Origin: Daedaleopsis sinensis
Taxonomy: Eukaryota; Basidiomycota; Agaricomycetes; Polyporales; Polyporaceae
DNA length: 64,000 nucleotides
NCBI GenBank assembly: GCA_033807695.1
Contig: CM066304.1
Coordinates: 3,968,001 to 4,032,000 of the forward strand
Direction of reading: 5' to 3'
How positions within the stretch are numbered: position 1 is the first letter of the stretch; each line of letters opens with the position of its first letter. Made by a program: the position numbers and the translations under genes. Of the stretch, positions 1 through 11,231 are shown piece after piece. The notes under the pieces are model-generated. The model had not been told where the DNA came from. It saw only the letters and a list, made by a program, of their open reading frames with translations, and did no database searches.

Positions 1-175
1 CGAAAGACGACCGGCACTGGTCGCATGCGTTACTTGAAGACCGTATCGAGGCGGTTCAAGAACGGCTTCAGGTGTGTGCTCTGTCACGCTCTACTTCCCC
101 AACATCGACTGATGTCTCATGTTTAGGGAGAACACTCGGGCGGTCAAGCGGACCAAGACGACGACGGAGGCATAA
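1..175 (+). CDS. RPL37: 60S ribosomal protein L37 (eL37), C-terminal part
   Basis: Partial gene entering from the left edge. Two exon pieces (1-71 and 127-175) are joined across a 55-nt intron (72-126, donor GTGTGT, acceptor TTTAG) and give 39 residues ending at TAA 173-175. They read [19 protein letters not shown], then NGFREN and a Lys/Thr-rich tail, which is the conserved C-terminal half of eukaryotic eL37, a small zinc-binding protein of the large ribosomal subunit. The N-terminal zinc-ribbon cysteines would lie left of the window. It converges on the minus-strand gene that ends at 487. Identification rests on remembered family sequence; the motif is highly specific. Confidence 0.88.
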
Positions 176-486
176 TCATCTGCATAGGCATGACTCGCAT
201 GATCGACTGTACCGCACGAGCCGGTGGCTCACCTTCGTCTCGCATCGCACCGCACTCTCCGTATATGTCTTGCCCCTCTGTATACTGCTCCAAACACATC
301 GGCACACTGCCACCTACTGCACAAAATACATGCGCCATGCCATGCCCTCGAGTCTATGCATGCCTTCCCTGGTTGCATCCTCAGATTTGTCGCGCAGGTT
401 CTCAAGGTTTGTTACTTTCCCGACGGCTCGTGGTGGGTTCTTGTCGGTGGCTATTGTACGAACAACAAGTGTCTACGCCTCTAGCA

Positions 487-3195
487 TCACTCCCAATCAG
501 ATAAATCGTCTCCGAGGTCGTCCTCTCCCAAGAGCTGCATCGAGGCGTCGCCTTGATGTCCAGCTTGCAGCAGAATGTCGGCAAGAGTCATACTGTTGCT
601 CTCGTAAACGTCGTCCTCTCCCGCCTCGCCACCCGTATCGCTATCTACGTAGCGAACAGCCTGAACCTCTTCAATCAGTTCATTCGTAATTTCGTCTTCG
701 TCTTCTTCGAGTTCGGGGGCGGTCTGTAGATGCAGACTTGGCAAGCGGGGTAAGTCGACACGCTCGTACTTCTCGATGTCGAACGACTGTCGCGGCAAAC
801 CCTTCTTCACGCTGGAAAGGAGCGTCCCGCGCGTGATCTGGGCCCGTGCTCTCGCTGGGGTGCGCGGGCCTGTGCGTGTGCAATCGGGAGTCTCTTCGTC
901 TTCGTCCTCGGTGTCCGAGCGGTCTTGCACCGATTGCGCGATCTATACAAGCAACGTGATCAGCTGGCCACGAGTCCTTGCTAGCTCGGGCTGCGAAGTG
1001 GAGGAGGGCGAAGTATCGTACCCGAAAGATGTCGGCCTCGTCTCCGCGGCCGAACATCGTCGACCGCCGCGTCCTCGCCGCGGACGCGCGGCGGGACATC
1101 CTGCGTGCCCTCGCGCCCGCGTCTGCCCCGCCTCGCTTGTTCGATACAGCCCCAGACGGGATCCGCGGCCGCGCTTGTGCGGCGCGCGGTACCTCTCTGT
1201 GCTTCGGATGCGGGGGCGCAGCGGCGGATCGCATTCGCAGCGTGTTCGTTTTCGTGTTCTTCCCCGAGCCTGCGGGCTGGGTGGGCGCCACTGTCGTCCG
1301 GTGCTGCGGAATGCGGGTGCGCTCCTGGGCGGGGTCCCACTCCGCATCGGACGTGAGCATGGGAAGGGAAGGGGGATCGGCGGTGAAGGGCGGGAGGACG
1401 GTGGCACGGATGTGCGCGATGCGTTCCTCGACGGTGTGCTCTGTGTTCGACGGCGCGGAGGGGGAGGTATCGGGGGGCTTCTGCGGTGACGGCGGAAGAT
1501 AGATGTAAGCGGGAGATACAGGGAGATACAGGAGTAGTACTCGCAGCAGGACAGACTCGAACGAAGAGAACCGGGATCGAGAGGGATCACTGTACATACC
1601 TGGAAGTCGACTGGCGTCCCGGCTCTCCTTTGCCACAGGCCCGCATCGAGGCGGATGCTCGCCTTGCGCGAAGACTGACGCGAGGTTTCTTCCTTGGCCT
1701 TGGCCTTCTGCAGGCGGTGCTGGAGCTGCCCATGTACGCTCTGCGCACTCGTCAACGCCGCCTGCAACGCCGTCTGTATCTTCTCAATGGCAGTGAGCCG
1801 CTCGACAACCGCGTGCGGTGAGGAGCCTGATTCTTCCGCAGGTGCTTGGCTGAGATCTTGGCTTGCGGTAGACGACGAGGGGCTGGATTTGGGGAAGAGC
1901 GGCAGCCTGAGGGCGTGAAGCTGGGCAGGATGGTGCGCCGCGGCGATGGGCAACGGCTGGGACAGAATCTCTGGTCCTGTCTGCAGGGGGCAGGGGTCGT
2001 GCAGCTGGGTCAGAGATGGGAATCTGCTAGGCAGTGAAGCGTATCGCACCGACCTGTGAGTGAGATGGGCTCTCTGCCCCTGTATCCGAGACTCTGTCCA
2101 TTGGCTCCGAAGTGACTGATGCAGATGCGTCGAGAAGCCCTGCAAGTTCTGTGACGAGGTGCAGAGCTGAGCGGCCTTCTGCGCCTGTCCAGGCAGTACG
2201 CAGTAGGTCCTGGTACCGTGACTCTCGCAGCGCGATGAGTCGATCCGTGGCTAGAGACTCGTATCTGCTGGAACCAGCTTGCTTGGGATCTGCAATACGT
2301 GCCTACGCGAGACGTTGAGCTGTCCCTGGCTCCGGACCTGGGTGCAAAAGGCAACTTACGCGGATCCGCGCTAAGTCTGACTGCCTTGCAAGGAGTAGGG
2401 CTGCCGAGCGCTCCCATCCCTGTCTAGCCATCTGCGCTGCTGCGAGACGAGTCGTGTAGTCCCTCGAAAGCGCCCCGAGGTCTGCCTGCACATGTGAGTC
2501 GTCAGGCTATGTGAAACGACGGAGATGAAAGCACGCAAGTTCATCTCGCACACACTTCGTGATCATCTTTCGCGGACAACGAGGATGCCCTCAGGCTGGT
2601 GCTCTTGAGGACTGCATGAGTCGACAACGCCAATATCAGGCGCTCGAACCTGCCAGTGGGGGCGACCGATCTCGGGTTAGAGAGCAGCCAGGCTTGGATG
2701 TTCTGCCGTGACGTACCGGTCACCAGAGCACTCGTCGAGGATGGATTTGCGCACGACGACGTCCTTCCACCACCACGCCGAAGCCTCGTCGATAGCGGCC
2801 GGAGCGGGTGACTTCCCCTTGGGATCACTGGCATGCGTGGTGTGCGTGACGGCACTTCGCAGGCTTTCGAGGTACTTGGTCAGGCCGATCCTGTACGGGG
2901 TGGTGTCTGACGGCTGCAGACACGGATAGGTGGGCAGGAGCTAATCTTCTTTCAGCTGAAGGATGTGCCGGGGAGACGAGCAGTAGCTTACAGCCTTCGC
3001 ACGTTCCTTGCTGCCCTCCACCCTTGTGACCAGGAAGTAGGTGATATCTTCCATGGCCTTGGTCCGCTCGCGCATTCCGCGACTTTGATCAAATAAACGT
3101 TCATCATATCCAGCGGCGTCCTGCAGCGAATAGTTCAGTAGGTGCAAGTGCAGAATAATAAGCAGTGCATTCGGCAGGCATTGCTCCGAAGTCAT
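487..3195 (-). CDS. HAUS6 (augmin) N-terminal domain protein, multi-exon
   Basis: Minus-strand gene starting at ATG 3195 and ending at 487-489. Exon 1 encodes LHLHLLNYSLQ followed by LFDQSRGMRERTKAMEDITYFLV, matching the start of the HAUS6_N domain. Later exons give WWWKDVVVRKSILDECSG, FERLILALSTHAVLK, ADLGALSRDYTTRLAAAQ and RLIALRESRYQDLLRTAW, which are also typical of fungal HAUS6-like proteins. A middle exon (~1600-2070) holds ASIRLDAGLWQRRAGTPVDFQ-like sequence after a coiled-coil stretch. The last exon (487 to ~935) is acidic and ends LADILLQAG...LLGEDDLGDDLSDWE. Introns of ~45-80 nt with GT/AG ends separate the pieces; exact borders around 2,050-2,300 are uncertain. In other eukaryotes HAUS6 belongs to the augmin complex, which recruits gamma-tubulin to spindle microtubules. 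Function here is inferred from the domain. Confidence 0.75.
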
Positions 3196-3856
3196 CGTGC
3201 CCGTGGTTAGTGGGTGGGCCTTGGTGGTGGTATGGGTATGCAGGAAACACGCGCTTGACGCGCGTGGGGATTCAGACGCGCATCGAAAAGCGACACGCGA
3301 TCACGTGAACGCATTCCACTTGCAAGTTGCGATCGCATCACGGCAGGCAATCCCCAATTTTCTGGGAAAGAAAAGTCAGTAAAAAGCCGCGAGTTGTAGT
3401 TACCTATTCTCTTTCACGTGACTATAGTGGCGAAAAGCCGTTGAAAAGGCCGATTTCAAGAGAATAGGTAACTACAAGAAGCGCCTTTTCCAAGCCTTTT
3501 CTTCCGCAGAAAATCGGCGTCTGCCTGCCGTGCATGATGCGCAGGAAAGCTAGCCGGGCATGCGGCGGTCGATGTACCACAAGTTGGAAGCATTGGTATG
3601 CGGAGGTTTTCTCGTGTAGACCTAAGGGGTAGCTGCCAGTCGGCTTCAATCTGTCAATCTGTCTATGGCATGCACTTGAAATCGACCCTGCCAGTCCCTG
3701 AGACCTGAAGCCCAGTAAGGACTCGGAAGTCGGACTCATTTGCCAGGATTTGCAGGACTCGGAGTAGTAAGATCCAGTAGAATGAGCCTCACATTATCCG
3801 AGAATACACTTGACCTACAAATTCATAAGCTCAGACACAAGCATCTACTTTGTGTA
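3196..3856. other. Intergenic region between HAUS6-like and adenylation genes
   Basis: No gene seen. It holds the 5' region of the HAUS6-like gene, the 3' region of the adenylation-domain gene and a strong inverted repeat (listed separately). No thiolation or reductase domain, which NRPS-like enzymes often carry after the adenylation domain, is visible here on either strand. Confidence 0.6.
3335..3540. repeat. Snap-back inverted repeat (MITE-like hairpin)
   Basis: The inner arms are perfect over 20 bp: TTGTAGTTACCTATTCTCTT at 3394-3413 and its reverse complement at 3458-3477, with a 44-bp loop. The match continues imperfectly outward: GCATCA..CGGCAGGCA..ATTTTCTG..AAGAAAAG at 3335-3377 is mirrored at ~3493-3540. 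This gives a ~205-bp foldback about 140 bp upstream of the HAUS6-like start codon. A non-autonomous foldback/MITE remnant is the likeliest origin. No clear target-site duplication was found. Confidence 0.6.
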
Positions 3857-5880
3857 TTATGATGTACGCTCGGAGACCAAGTCGAGTTCCTTCTCGAACA
3901 TCTCTTCCGTCGCGGCGCGGCTGAACAGCTCGGTTAGCAAGTCAATGGCTCGATACATCAGAAATTGCGCACCGTATGTTTCCTTTTTCCTACAGCGCTG
4001 AAGTCAGCAAGCTGTTGGAAAGAAAATTCTGGACAGCAGCTCACCTTCGTACGCGGAAGTGTGCCCTTGTCAACGACCAAGACACGCCGCGGGTCCTGGA
4101 TGACCTCATGCGGGAACAATTTCTTGTAGAATTCCGCAGTACGTTCGACGATCGTCTGCGAGATACCGCTCTTCTGCTCGGGAGTGAGCCCATCCACACT
4201 CTCGACGACGAGACACGGCCAGCGACGTTCGTTACCGACGACGACGGCGTCGTACACCAGATCTTTGCAAGTCTTGCGGACGTGGTCCTCGATGGACCTG
4301 GGTGCCCCCAAAATCAGCGTAGTGTCCTAACGCGAAGCAGAGAATGACCCCACTTGGTGTCGCAGAACCCGTCGAGAACCTTGATCCAATCACCCGCACG
4401 CCCGCGATACACATATCCGTCCTCAATCTTCTCGAACAAGTCATTGGTGTGGTAGTACCCGTCGTCAGCCCAGAACTCGGGCGTGGGGCAGTCGTCTGCG
4501 GTCGTGGGCACGACCATCTCGTACAGCGTGACGGCGCCGGCGGTGCGAATGTTATTCTGGTCGCCGTGCGGAAGGAAGACGACGTTCGCGCCGACGATAG
4601 GGCGGAGTAGGCGGGAAGACGCGTCGTAGCCAATGTTGGAGCGCATCATTGGACCTACAAATACTAGTAAGTCCTGTTCATGACAGACAGAGGGAGAAGG
4701 ACTGACCGGTCTCGGTGGTCCCGTACGAAGTCTGACGACCAAGTCAGAATGAGGCGAGCGTGGATATCAAGAATACGTACAGTGATGCGGATCTTGTTCT
4801 CGAAAGCCCATTCTTCCTCCTCCTTGTTCAGAGCGACACCTGTGTGGATGATTTGATGCAAATCCTGAAGAGCCTCTTTGACCGCGGGGTCGGCGCGGGC
4901 GGCGCGAATCAGGTCCGCGAGGAAGGTAGCGTAGAGTACGAGGACGTTGAGCCCGCATTCGCGCGTCATGTTCACGAGCTCTGGGACCTTCATCGCCATA
5001 GAAGAAGACTGCACGACGCAAGAGCCCATTGCGATCGATCCGATGAACGCTACCGTGATATCCGTGTCAGCAGCTAGGGCAGTCAGCTCCAGTCAGTTTG
5101 AACGCACTATGGAAGGACCCGATGTGGCCCATGTTGCCGAGTGTGTTGACGACCACCTGTCGCGAGCCGTCCTGAGGAACCTGCGCGTTCGGCCACTTGA
5201 AGTTGATCACTGCGCGGAGCATCTTGTACGTGTTGGGGATGATCTTCGGCAAGCCGCCCGTCGTCCCAGACGAGTGGAAGAGCACAGCGAGGTCATTGGG
5301 GCCCACAGCGGCTTGCGGCGCAAAGACGAGTTCATCCTCCTTGGCCCCAGACACGAGGTTCGAGAGCTCGCTGTACTCGAGCGGGATGAAGTGCGGGACT
5401 TTGATGCTGGCCGCGAGCACCTCCTCGGTGTGGATGGCGTCGACGAACAACGCTTTCCCGCGGCTCCGCTCCAAGAGCTCGAGGACCATGTCAACTTTGC
5501 TGAAGTATCCACCAAAGAACTGGATGGTGTAGCCCAAAGAGGACACGGCGATGGAGTTGATGAGGTCGGAGAGCTTGCGACCTGTGAGCCTGGTACGCAG
5601 TGTATGTAGATATTGTGTAAGCGACGTCCCCAAACGTGACTGGGGAGACTGCCTACCAGAAGCCTATGATGTCGAACGGCTTGAGCTCAAGAGGAGTGAG
5701 TACCCGCTTCCAGTGTGCCTGCGCGACCGCCATCCGCTGTTCGACCTCGCGATAGGTGACGCTCTCCCAGTAGTCGTCGCGTCCGACATATGGTCGGAAT
5801 ACGAGCTTATCTGCATGCTTGCGGAACGCTGGAATGAGGAGGGAGACGTAGTGGTTGTCGACGCTGCGCTCGCTGGCCAT
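3857..5880 (-). CDS. Stand-alone NRPS-like adenylation (AMP-binding) enzyme
   Basis: Minus-strand gene from ATG 5880 to TAA 3857-3859, with at least six short introns and about 550 residues. Landmarks in order are: N-terminal YVSLLIPAFRKHADK and YWESVTYREVEQRM; the phosphate-binding loop LFHSSGTTGGLPK (~5290); NVLVLYATFLADLI; the A5 motif SYGTTETG, built across a small exon at ~4710; the A7 motif YHTNDLFE and RAGDWIKV (~4400); and the C-terminal TLPRTK...KGNIR with the catalytic lysine region. The family activates a carboxylic acid as acyl-AMP. The last intron (3921-3972, 52 nt, branch GCTAAC) joins KGNIR to RAATEEMFEKELD, after which the frame stops. The protein therefore ends with the A domain and lacks the T and R/TE domains that related fungal adenylate-forming reductases carry. 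A minus-strand TATATAA (6016-6022) lies ~136 bp upstream of the start. The substrate cannot be read from the sequence. Confidence 0.82.
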
Positions 5881-6639
5881 GGTGGCAATTGATCGTCCTG
5901 ATCAGCGTGGAGAATTGGTTAGGACATACGGTTTTGCGCTGATCATAGCCCAAGGCTACTAGTACGTACCGATACTGCTGTCACTTCGTTCGGGACGATA
6001 AGAGGCCAAGCTGCGTTATATAGAGTGGAGACAAGCTTCTATGAGCGCATCTCTTGTTAGTAATGATCCCGGTGTTTTCGAATGCCATGCCGGCGGGCCT
6101 CGGCGAGATCCAGGATTGCAGGTTCTATTCCCGATGATGAGAGCTAGAATTCGACGAAACTATAAGTATGTGCATGCCCTCGTTCAAATCAGACTCAAAA
6201 CTGTACCTCGCAGAGCGAGACTGCTGCGAGGAGACTTTACGATGATGGAGGAGGAGGAGGGTAAATTCGGCCGCAGCAGATGAGTGAGACACATCAGCCC
6301 TTGTGTTCCCACACACCGCGACCACGATGGTGACTAAAATGCCCATCCGTTTCCGCATCTTTTGCCGGCCCACCCACTTCGCAGTGCATTGTATGTGCAC
6401 AGCGGAAGTAGATGCCCAGCGGAACCAAACAATGCGCCGACCATAGTCCAATCACAGAAGGGACGACATGCCGATCTACAATGGATCGAGTCCACTTAGC
6501 ATCATAACCTTCGAAGTCGGCCCAGAGGCCGACATGGTAGTTAGATACCGATGTGTACGCATTGTGTTCAAGAATACGGTCGTGATGAGTTAAAACTGTA
6601 CGCCACCGTTGCGTGTATTCAAGCAACAGCACACCAATT
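5881..6639. other. Intergenic region, no gene recognised
   Basis: Holds the divergent 5' region of the adenylation gene, including TATATAA on the minus strand at 6016-6022. The remaining ~600 bp contain only short overlapping frames without family resemblance. Confidence 0.5.
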
Positions 6640-7025
6640 ACAGGCCGAGTGCGGCTAGTTGTTGAGAGGACAATACATGAAGAACTGGAGTCGATTCGGA
6701 GAGATCGAAAGCCGCTCGTAGAAACCGCGCGAAGAAGGGCGAGGTCCCGCCCGAGGTAGTCCGAGGTAGTTCACAAACTCCCTGAGGTTGAAAGCCTCCT
6801 GCCAATGTCGAGTGAGCGTCCATTCTGGGTACGCATATTTGCTCCCGGAGCGCGTGCACAGAGGTCGACAGCGATGCACCCTCGGAAAAGTACGTGCTCT
6901 TCGTCCTCTATTGCCGACTGTTTCTCACAGAATCTGCAGATCCTCCACTCCCTGCGCACCAGAGACGGTCCGTGTCGTAGCTTCTGGATGGCGTACGAGT
7001 GTTCGCTTGCAACAAGCTTCATCAA
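6640..7025 (-). pseudogene. Decayed LINE-type retrotransposon C-terminal fragment
   Basis: The minus-strand reading carries KLVASEHSYAIQKLRHG followed by WRICRFCEK..AIEDEEHVLF and then Arg/Cys. This resembles the CRFC...EDE.HxLxxC zinc-knuckle-like tail found after the reverse transcriptase/RNase H of basidiomycete non-LTR elements. After this motif the frame breaks: continuity moves between frames (CALRE..ICVPRMDAH, then FLRAAFDLSESTPVLHVL), and no reverse transcriptase domain is found upstream. It is a short, frameshifted relic. Family recognition is from memory, so moderate confidence. Confidence 0.5.
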
Positions 7026-8103
7026 TGCAAAGCTTTCCGACTCTTCTTATCGAGCGAGAGGAAGGATGGCATGAAGGCTGAAGCGCTCAAACGCTCACAA
7101 GCGGCGCAGTTTGGGCGCAGTGGTAGGCGAGTAGCTCAATCTGTAGCGGACGCAAACAGACTGAGCGGCCATATGCACATGTGCACAATGGATAGGAATC
7201 TGAGTGGCTATAGAACACTAGGGTGATCCTCACATCCATATATCACTAGTTCATGAGATGAGGGTGTCACAGTGGAGCGTGCGTGCTTTCCAGGAAGGGG
7301 TGCCTACAACATGATATAGGAATCAAGTGAGAGCGTGATGTAAGGGCGACATTTACTCTCGCGGCGGGGTGCTATGTGTTCTACAGCACGGGAGAAGAGT
7401 GTAATCTCGCGGGGTGCTCTGTGTTCTACAGCACGGGAGAAGAGTGTAATCTCGCGGGGTGCTCTGTGTTCTACAGCACGGGAGAAGAGTGTAATCTCGC
7501 GGGGTGCTCTGTGTTCAATCGGAAGGTGGGCAGGAGGAGCAGCCTCCACGGTCCCGAGACAGGGGCGGCGAGGGCGAGTAAGAGGAGAGTACTCTCATAA
7601 ACCTCGCACGACTCGGAGCCTACACAGTACCTCTGATCCCACTGGGGGTAGTATGCAAAGGTGCGGGAAGGTGACGGTTGGACGTCGTGCTTGACAGCCT
7701 AAGCATTGGGGATAGGGGTTACTGACCGTCATCCATATGCTTTCCCTGCCATCCAGCCCATTCCAGTCTATATTTCGCCCTGACGAGACTCGTAGCAGGT
7801 GGTAGAGCTTGTTAGGTGTGTCGTTGTGCTCTGGAGGGAGTTCGAGGGACGTTAAGGTGTTTTGCCGCGTATCGAGGGAGGTGGATGCATGGGCCTGTCG
7901 TCGGTTGGATCAAAGGTTCTGTCACAGCAACTGGCAAGCGCTCATGTTCAAGATATTCTTCCTTAGAAAGACAATTGCTCTAGACGTCTAAGGTTAGGCG
8001 GAGCCACAAGCTACTGTATTGCGGTCCGCGAAGCGTACTAGTTAACAGGTTACAAGTAATGAACAGACAGTAAAGACAGGGCCGAGTGTTACACCATCAC
8101 AAT
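7026..8103. other. Intergenic region with minisatellite, no gene recognised
   Basis: Apart from the 45-bp tandem repeat at 7376-7516 there is no recognisable gene. The stretch also holds the 3' region of the MFS gene. Confidence 0.5.
7376..7516. repeat. 45-bp tandem repeat, three perfect copies
   Basis: A 45-bp unit beginning GTGTTCTACAGCACGGGAGA is repeated three times without change (7376-7510), followed by 6 further matching bases and preceded by a partial copy (~7363-7375). The length is divisible by three, so several frames stay open through it (e.g. a 15-residue period HRAPREITLFSRAVE on the minus strand). No start, promoter or flanking domain supports a real protein. Confidence 0.9.
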
Positions 8104-10349
8104 CTACAACACATACGTGTACCAAATACTCTCATTCGGAACAATTGTGCTTTCCGGTGGACCATCTGCACTAGCCTTCGCCACCTCTTTGCGCCTGTTC
8201 TCCCTCGTCAGCCATGCGATGTTCGCCCCCGCGAGGAGCACGGTGGCGATCTGGAACACGAGCAGCGTGATGGTCGCGGACGTGTAGCGCGGCGCGGGTG
8301 AGATGTAGCCGAAGAGCCACGTCGCGAGGACGGAGCCGAGATTCGTCATGGTCGTGAGGAGCGCGACGGACGTCGCGCGGCGCATGAGCGGCGCGGAGTT
8401 GTTCGCGATCCACGTCCCGAGCGGTGCCGCGACGCAGAACGTGCCGGGGACGAGCAGGAAGAGCGCGCCGTACCGGATGTTCGACGCGAAGGACTCTGTG
8501 GACGTCGCGCGAAGTTCCTTCAGCACTGCCCCTCAGGTGACTCGGAGCTGAGTCGGGCCAGGTTAACGCACCGTAGAAGATACCAAACCCAATAGCGGAT
8601 ATCCCCCCAAAGAAGATGATCGTCAGACCGCGCTTCCCGTAGTAGTCCGAGAAGATGGAAGTCAGGATAGAGACTAAGGGCGGGAAGGTACCGGGGTGCC
8701 GTCATGAGCGCAAGGAGCATAGAAGCTGGGAAGAGGAAAAGACACGCACGGAAGGCACTAACTGCGAACGGAGGCACGGTCATGAGTTGCGCGTGCGAGC
8801 CCGAGTAGCCCAAGCCGACGACTATGCTTGGCAGGAAGCTACATATTCGACATGCATCAGCTGGAGACACTGAGGCGGCCACGATTGTACTCACGTCGAA
8901 AGGCCGGATAAGCTCGCACCTAGGCACATCAGACCGTTGATGATCAACTTCAAACGGACGATCCAGGCTGCATGTCACATACCGCTGCAGAAACCAGTGA
9001 TGGCCAAGAGGATGACGTGCGGCGCCGTGAACGTGCGGAGGAGCTCCGCCGCGGTGTAGTGTTCGTCCTTCTCATTGGCCAGGATAATGCCATCGTTGCG
9101 GAGTGCTTTCGTGACTAGCTTCTTCTCACTTTCGGTGAGCGCGGGTACTGCGACCGGGGTGTTCGGAAGAAGGAAGAAGGAGACCAGGCCGAAGACAATC
9201 GTGAACAAGCCCTCCTATCGATGTTGTTGTAGGAGTCAGAGAACCGAGTGCGCTTGAGTGTAAATGTGGACGTACTAGGATAAACAACCACTGGTAACCG
9301 GCGCGGCCGCCGACACCGTTCATCTTGATGATAGCAGCGGCCAGGAGCCCTGAGAACGCGGAGGCAAAGCCAGTGGCGGAGAACATGATGGACATCCTGC
9401 ACCCGATTGTTGTGAGGACAATTCGCGCCGATGATAGTGATCAGGTGCGTACCGAAGTTGCAGCTTCCTCCGCGGGTAGAACGTTGCCATATACAACGCA
9501 ATTCCAGGGAGTAGACCACCTATGATGTGCGTGTCAATATGGATGGTGCGTCGGCCATGAAAGAAAAAGGTACCTTCAAACAGACCCAGGAAGAATCGAC
9601 ATGCGATGAGGCCAGAGTAGTTGGTAACAACGCCTAGAAAAGTGCGAGTTAGACATGAGCGGGCGGCCGGTGATGATGACAAACCTTGCATTGCGCACGC
9701 AAAGCCCCAGAGAACAACCATGCTAGGGAGTAGAAGCCGCGCGCCGACGAACTAAACGTTGTGTGAGCGAACCGCCTCTCCGCAGGATCCACCTTACGAA
9801 CCTTCAATAACACATTAGAAGGGATTTCTACAAGGATGTAAGGACTACAAGAGCAAGTCCGACTGTAAGCCGAGGGCAGAAGATAGCATGCGGCATCCTC
9901 ACATGAGCGTGACGGTCAAGGCGATCGAAAACTGATAGCCAAGTTGTTAACGATGTTTCAAACAAGAACGTCAGGTAAACGACTCACTTCTTTATCGTTA
10001 ATGTGCAGACGCTGCTGGAGCCCCGCGATTCGTGCATTCCCAATGTTTGACTTGTCCTGTAACATCGGAACGAGGTCAGATTCTGAGCGGTACGCCGGCC
10101 GCGCAGGAACGCGCTCCGACAGCGGCGGGCACCCACAAGAGACGACAAGAAGTACATGAGCGTCACGACCGGGAGGATGCAGAGGTCAATCTTCGCCCAC
10201 ACACTTGACGGCACGAGCGAATCATCTGTCAGCTCTGCTACAGGCGCTTCAACCGTGCTTGCATTGGAGACCTTGTCGGAGAGCTCGAACGACTCGGATT
10301 TGGCCTCGGGCTTGCTGGGGACCTGTGCAAGATCAGTTGCGGTGGACAT
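8104..10349 (-). CDS. MFS transporter, allantoate permease (Dal5/ACS) family
   Basis: Minus-strand gene from ATG 10349 (MSTATDLAQVPSK) to the stop at 8104, with about nine exons separated by 50-100 nt introns. Landmarks in order are: an acidic cytosolic N-terminus; TM1 with CILPVVTLMYFLSSL; the family motif DKSNIGNARIAGLQ (~10,040) with QQRLHINDKE; ILVEIPSNVLLK; WGFACAMQG; LIACRFFLGLFEG; GLLPGIALYM..FYPRR; MFSATGFASAFSGLLA; TIVFGLVSFFLLPNTP; YYGKRGLTIIFFGG; and C-terminal TMTNLGSVLATWLFGYI. It is a roughly 12-helix plasma-membrane permease of the anion:cation symporter group, which takes up allantoate, nicotinate and related organic anions. The substrate is not deducible. Its 5' end faces the repeat array. 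Confidence 0.85.
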
Positions 10350-10759
10350 GGTCGTCGTCGTCTCTATGTGTCTTGGCGGAAAGACTTCACCGAGTGTTAT
10401 AAGCCCCTGCGGTCCGCTAAACTTAAGGCACTGGGCCCGCAACAAAGTTCAGACATTCCTTAATTCAACCTTGCTGGGACGACGCGACGGAGTGGGCGGT
10501 GATATGTTTCCGGGATGATTTGATATGGCAGGAACAGAGTGATGTCTCCACACGGTGTCGCGGAAGCGCTGATCTTTGTTTGATATTTTCCACGATGAGC
10601 GGATGTCGGATATCGGATATCGGAGACTCGGAATCATTAATGCACCAGCTTGCACGGTAGAAAAAACTAAGCAGGGGGTCATCACGGGAAGATTCAAGAG
10701 GTGCACCTGGCAGTGACTATTGATCGATTGATCCTGGGTGGGTCTTGAGAGCGCCTCAG
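10350..10759. other. Upstream region of the MFS gene up to the array junction
   Basis: No gene seen. It contains the presumed MFS promoter (minus-strand TTATAA around 10,397-10,402) and short AT-richer sequence with a GATATCGGATATCGGA direct repeat near 10,610. At 10,760 the sequence becomes collinear with the units of the array. Confidence 0.5.
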
Positions 10760-10836
10760 TGTATCATTCTGTTACTTACCGGCAACCCACTCATACTCAG
10801 CCTTGACCTAGCCTTGACTTGCTTCCATTCTGCGAC

Positions 10837-10894
10837 TGCGGTCCTAGACATTCCAACCGCGGTCCGACCGCTCGAAAAAACAGCCTCTGCGGTC
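10837..10894. promoter_or_regulatory. Cluster of (T/C)GCGGTC motifs upstream of UbiA gene
   Basis: TGCGGTC at 10837-10843 and 10888-10894, and CGCGGTC (inside CCGCGG) at 10858-10864, with a related TGCGGAC at 11172-11178. CGG-containing half-sites of this kind are what fungal Zn2Cys6 regulators bind. That such a factor acts here is inference. The cluster recurs in units 2 and 3 and is lost in units 4-6. Confidence 0.3.
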
Positions 10895-11154
10895 AGAACA
10901 CTGATCCACCGGCTTCCAGCTGTCCGCGCACTCACTCTGGGGCAACGCCATCGCTGGCCAAGTCTTCTAGCAGAGTGAGGATGCACAGCAGGCCACAACA
11001 TGCATCCACGGTGGCTGTAGGAATCACCGCTCATCAGTTAGCAAACCATCGCTCGGATCGCAGAACGCTGCTAGTGCGACCGGACCATGTGTATGAGCCT
11101 CCCCGGTTCCGAGGAACCCAGGTTTGAAACGTGGACGGGCGTATAGCAGAGATG

Positions 11155-11160
11155 TATAAA
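11155..11160 (+). promoter_or_regulatory. TATA box of UbiA gene, unit 1
   Basis: TATAAA within GATGTATAAAGC, 72 bp upstream of the ATG at 11232. Confidence 0.6.
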
Positions 11161-11231
11161 GCTTTGCTGACTGCGGACCTACCTCAGCGTGGTACCTTGC
11201 CTCTCACATCCCTCCGCTAATTGTCGAGACC

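Noticed and set aside
72..689. 205-codon plus-strand frame at the left end
   Set aside because: It begins in the RPL37 intron, overlaps its last exon in another frame and runs antisense to the HAUS6-like last exon; no family resemblance.
3921..3972. Apparent frameshift near the C-terminus of the adenylation gene (KGNIR followed by a stop, with a different frame open next to it)
   Set aside because: A 52-nt intron with donor GTGCGC, branch GCTAAC and acceptor TTCAG joins KGNIR to RAATEEMFEKELD in frame, so no mutation is needed.
7128..7200. A-box-like TAGCTCAATCTG suggesting a tRNA gene
   Set aside because: No B box or cloverleaf downstream.
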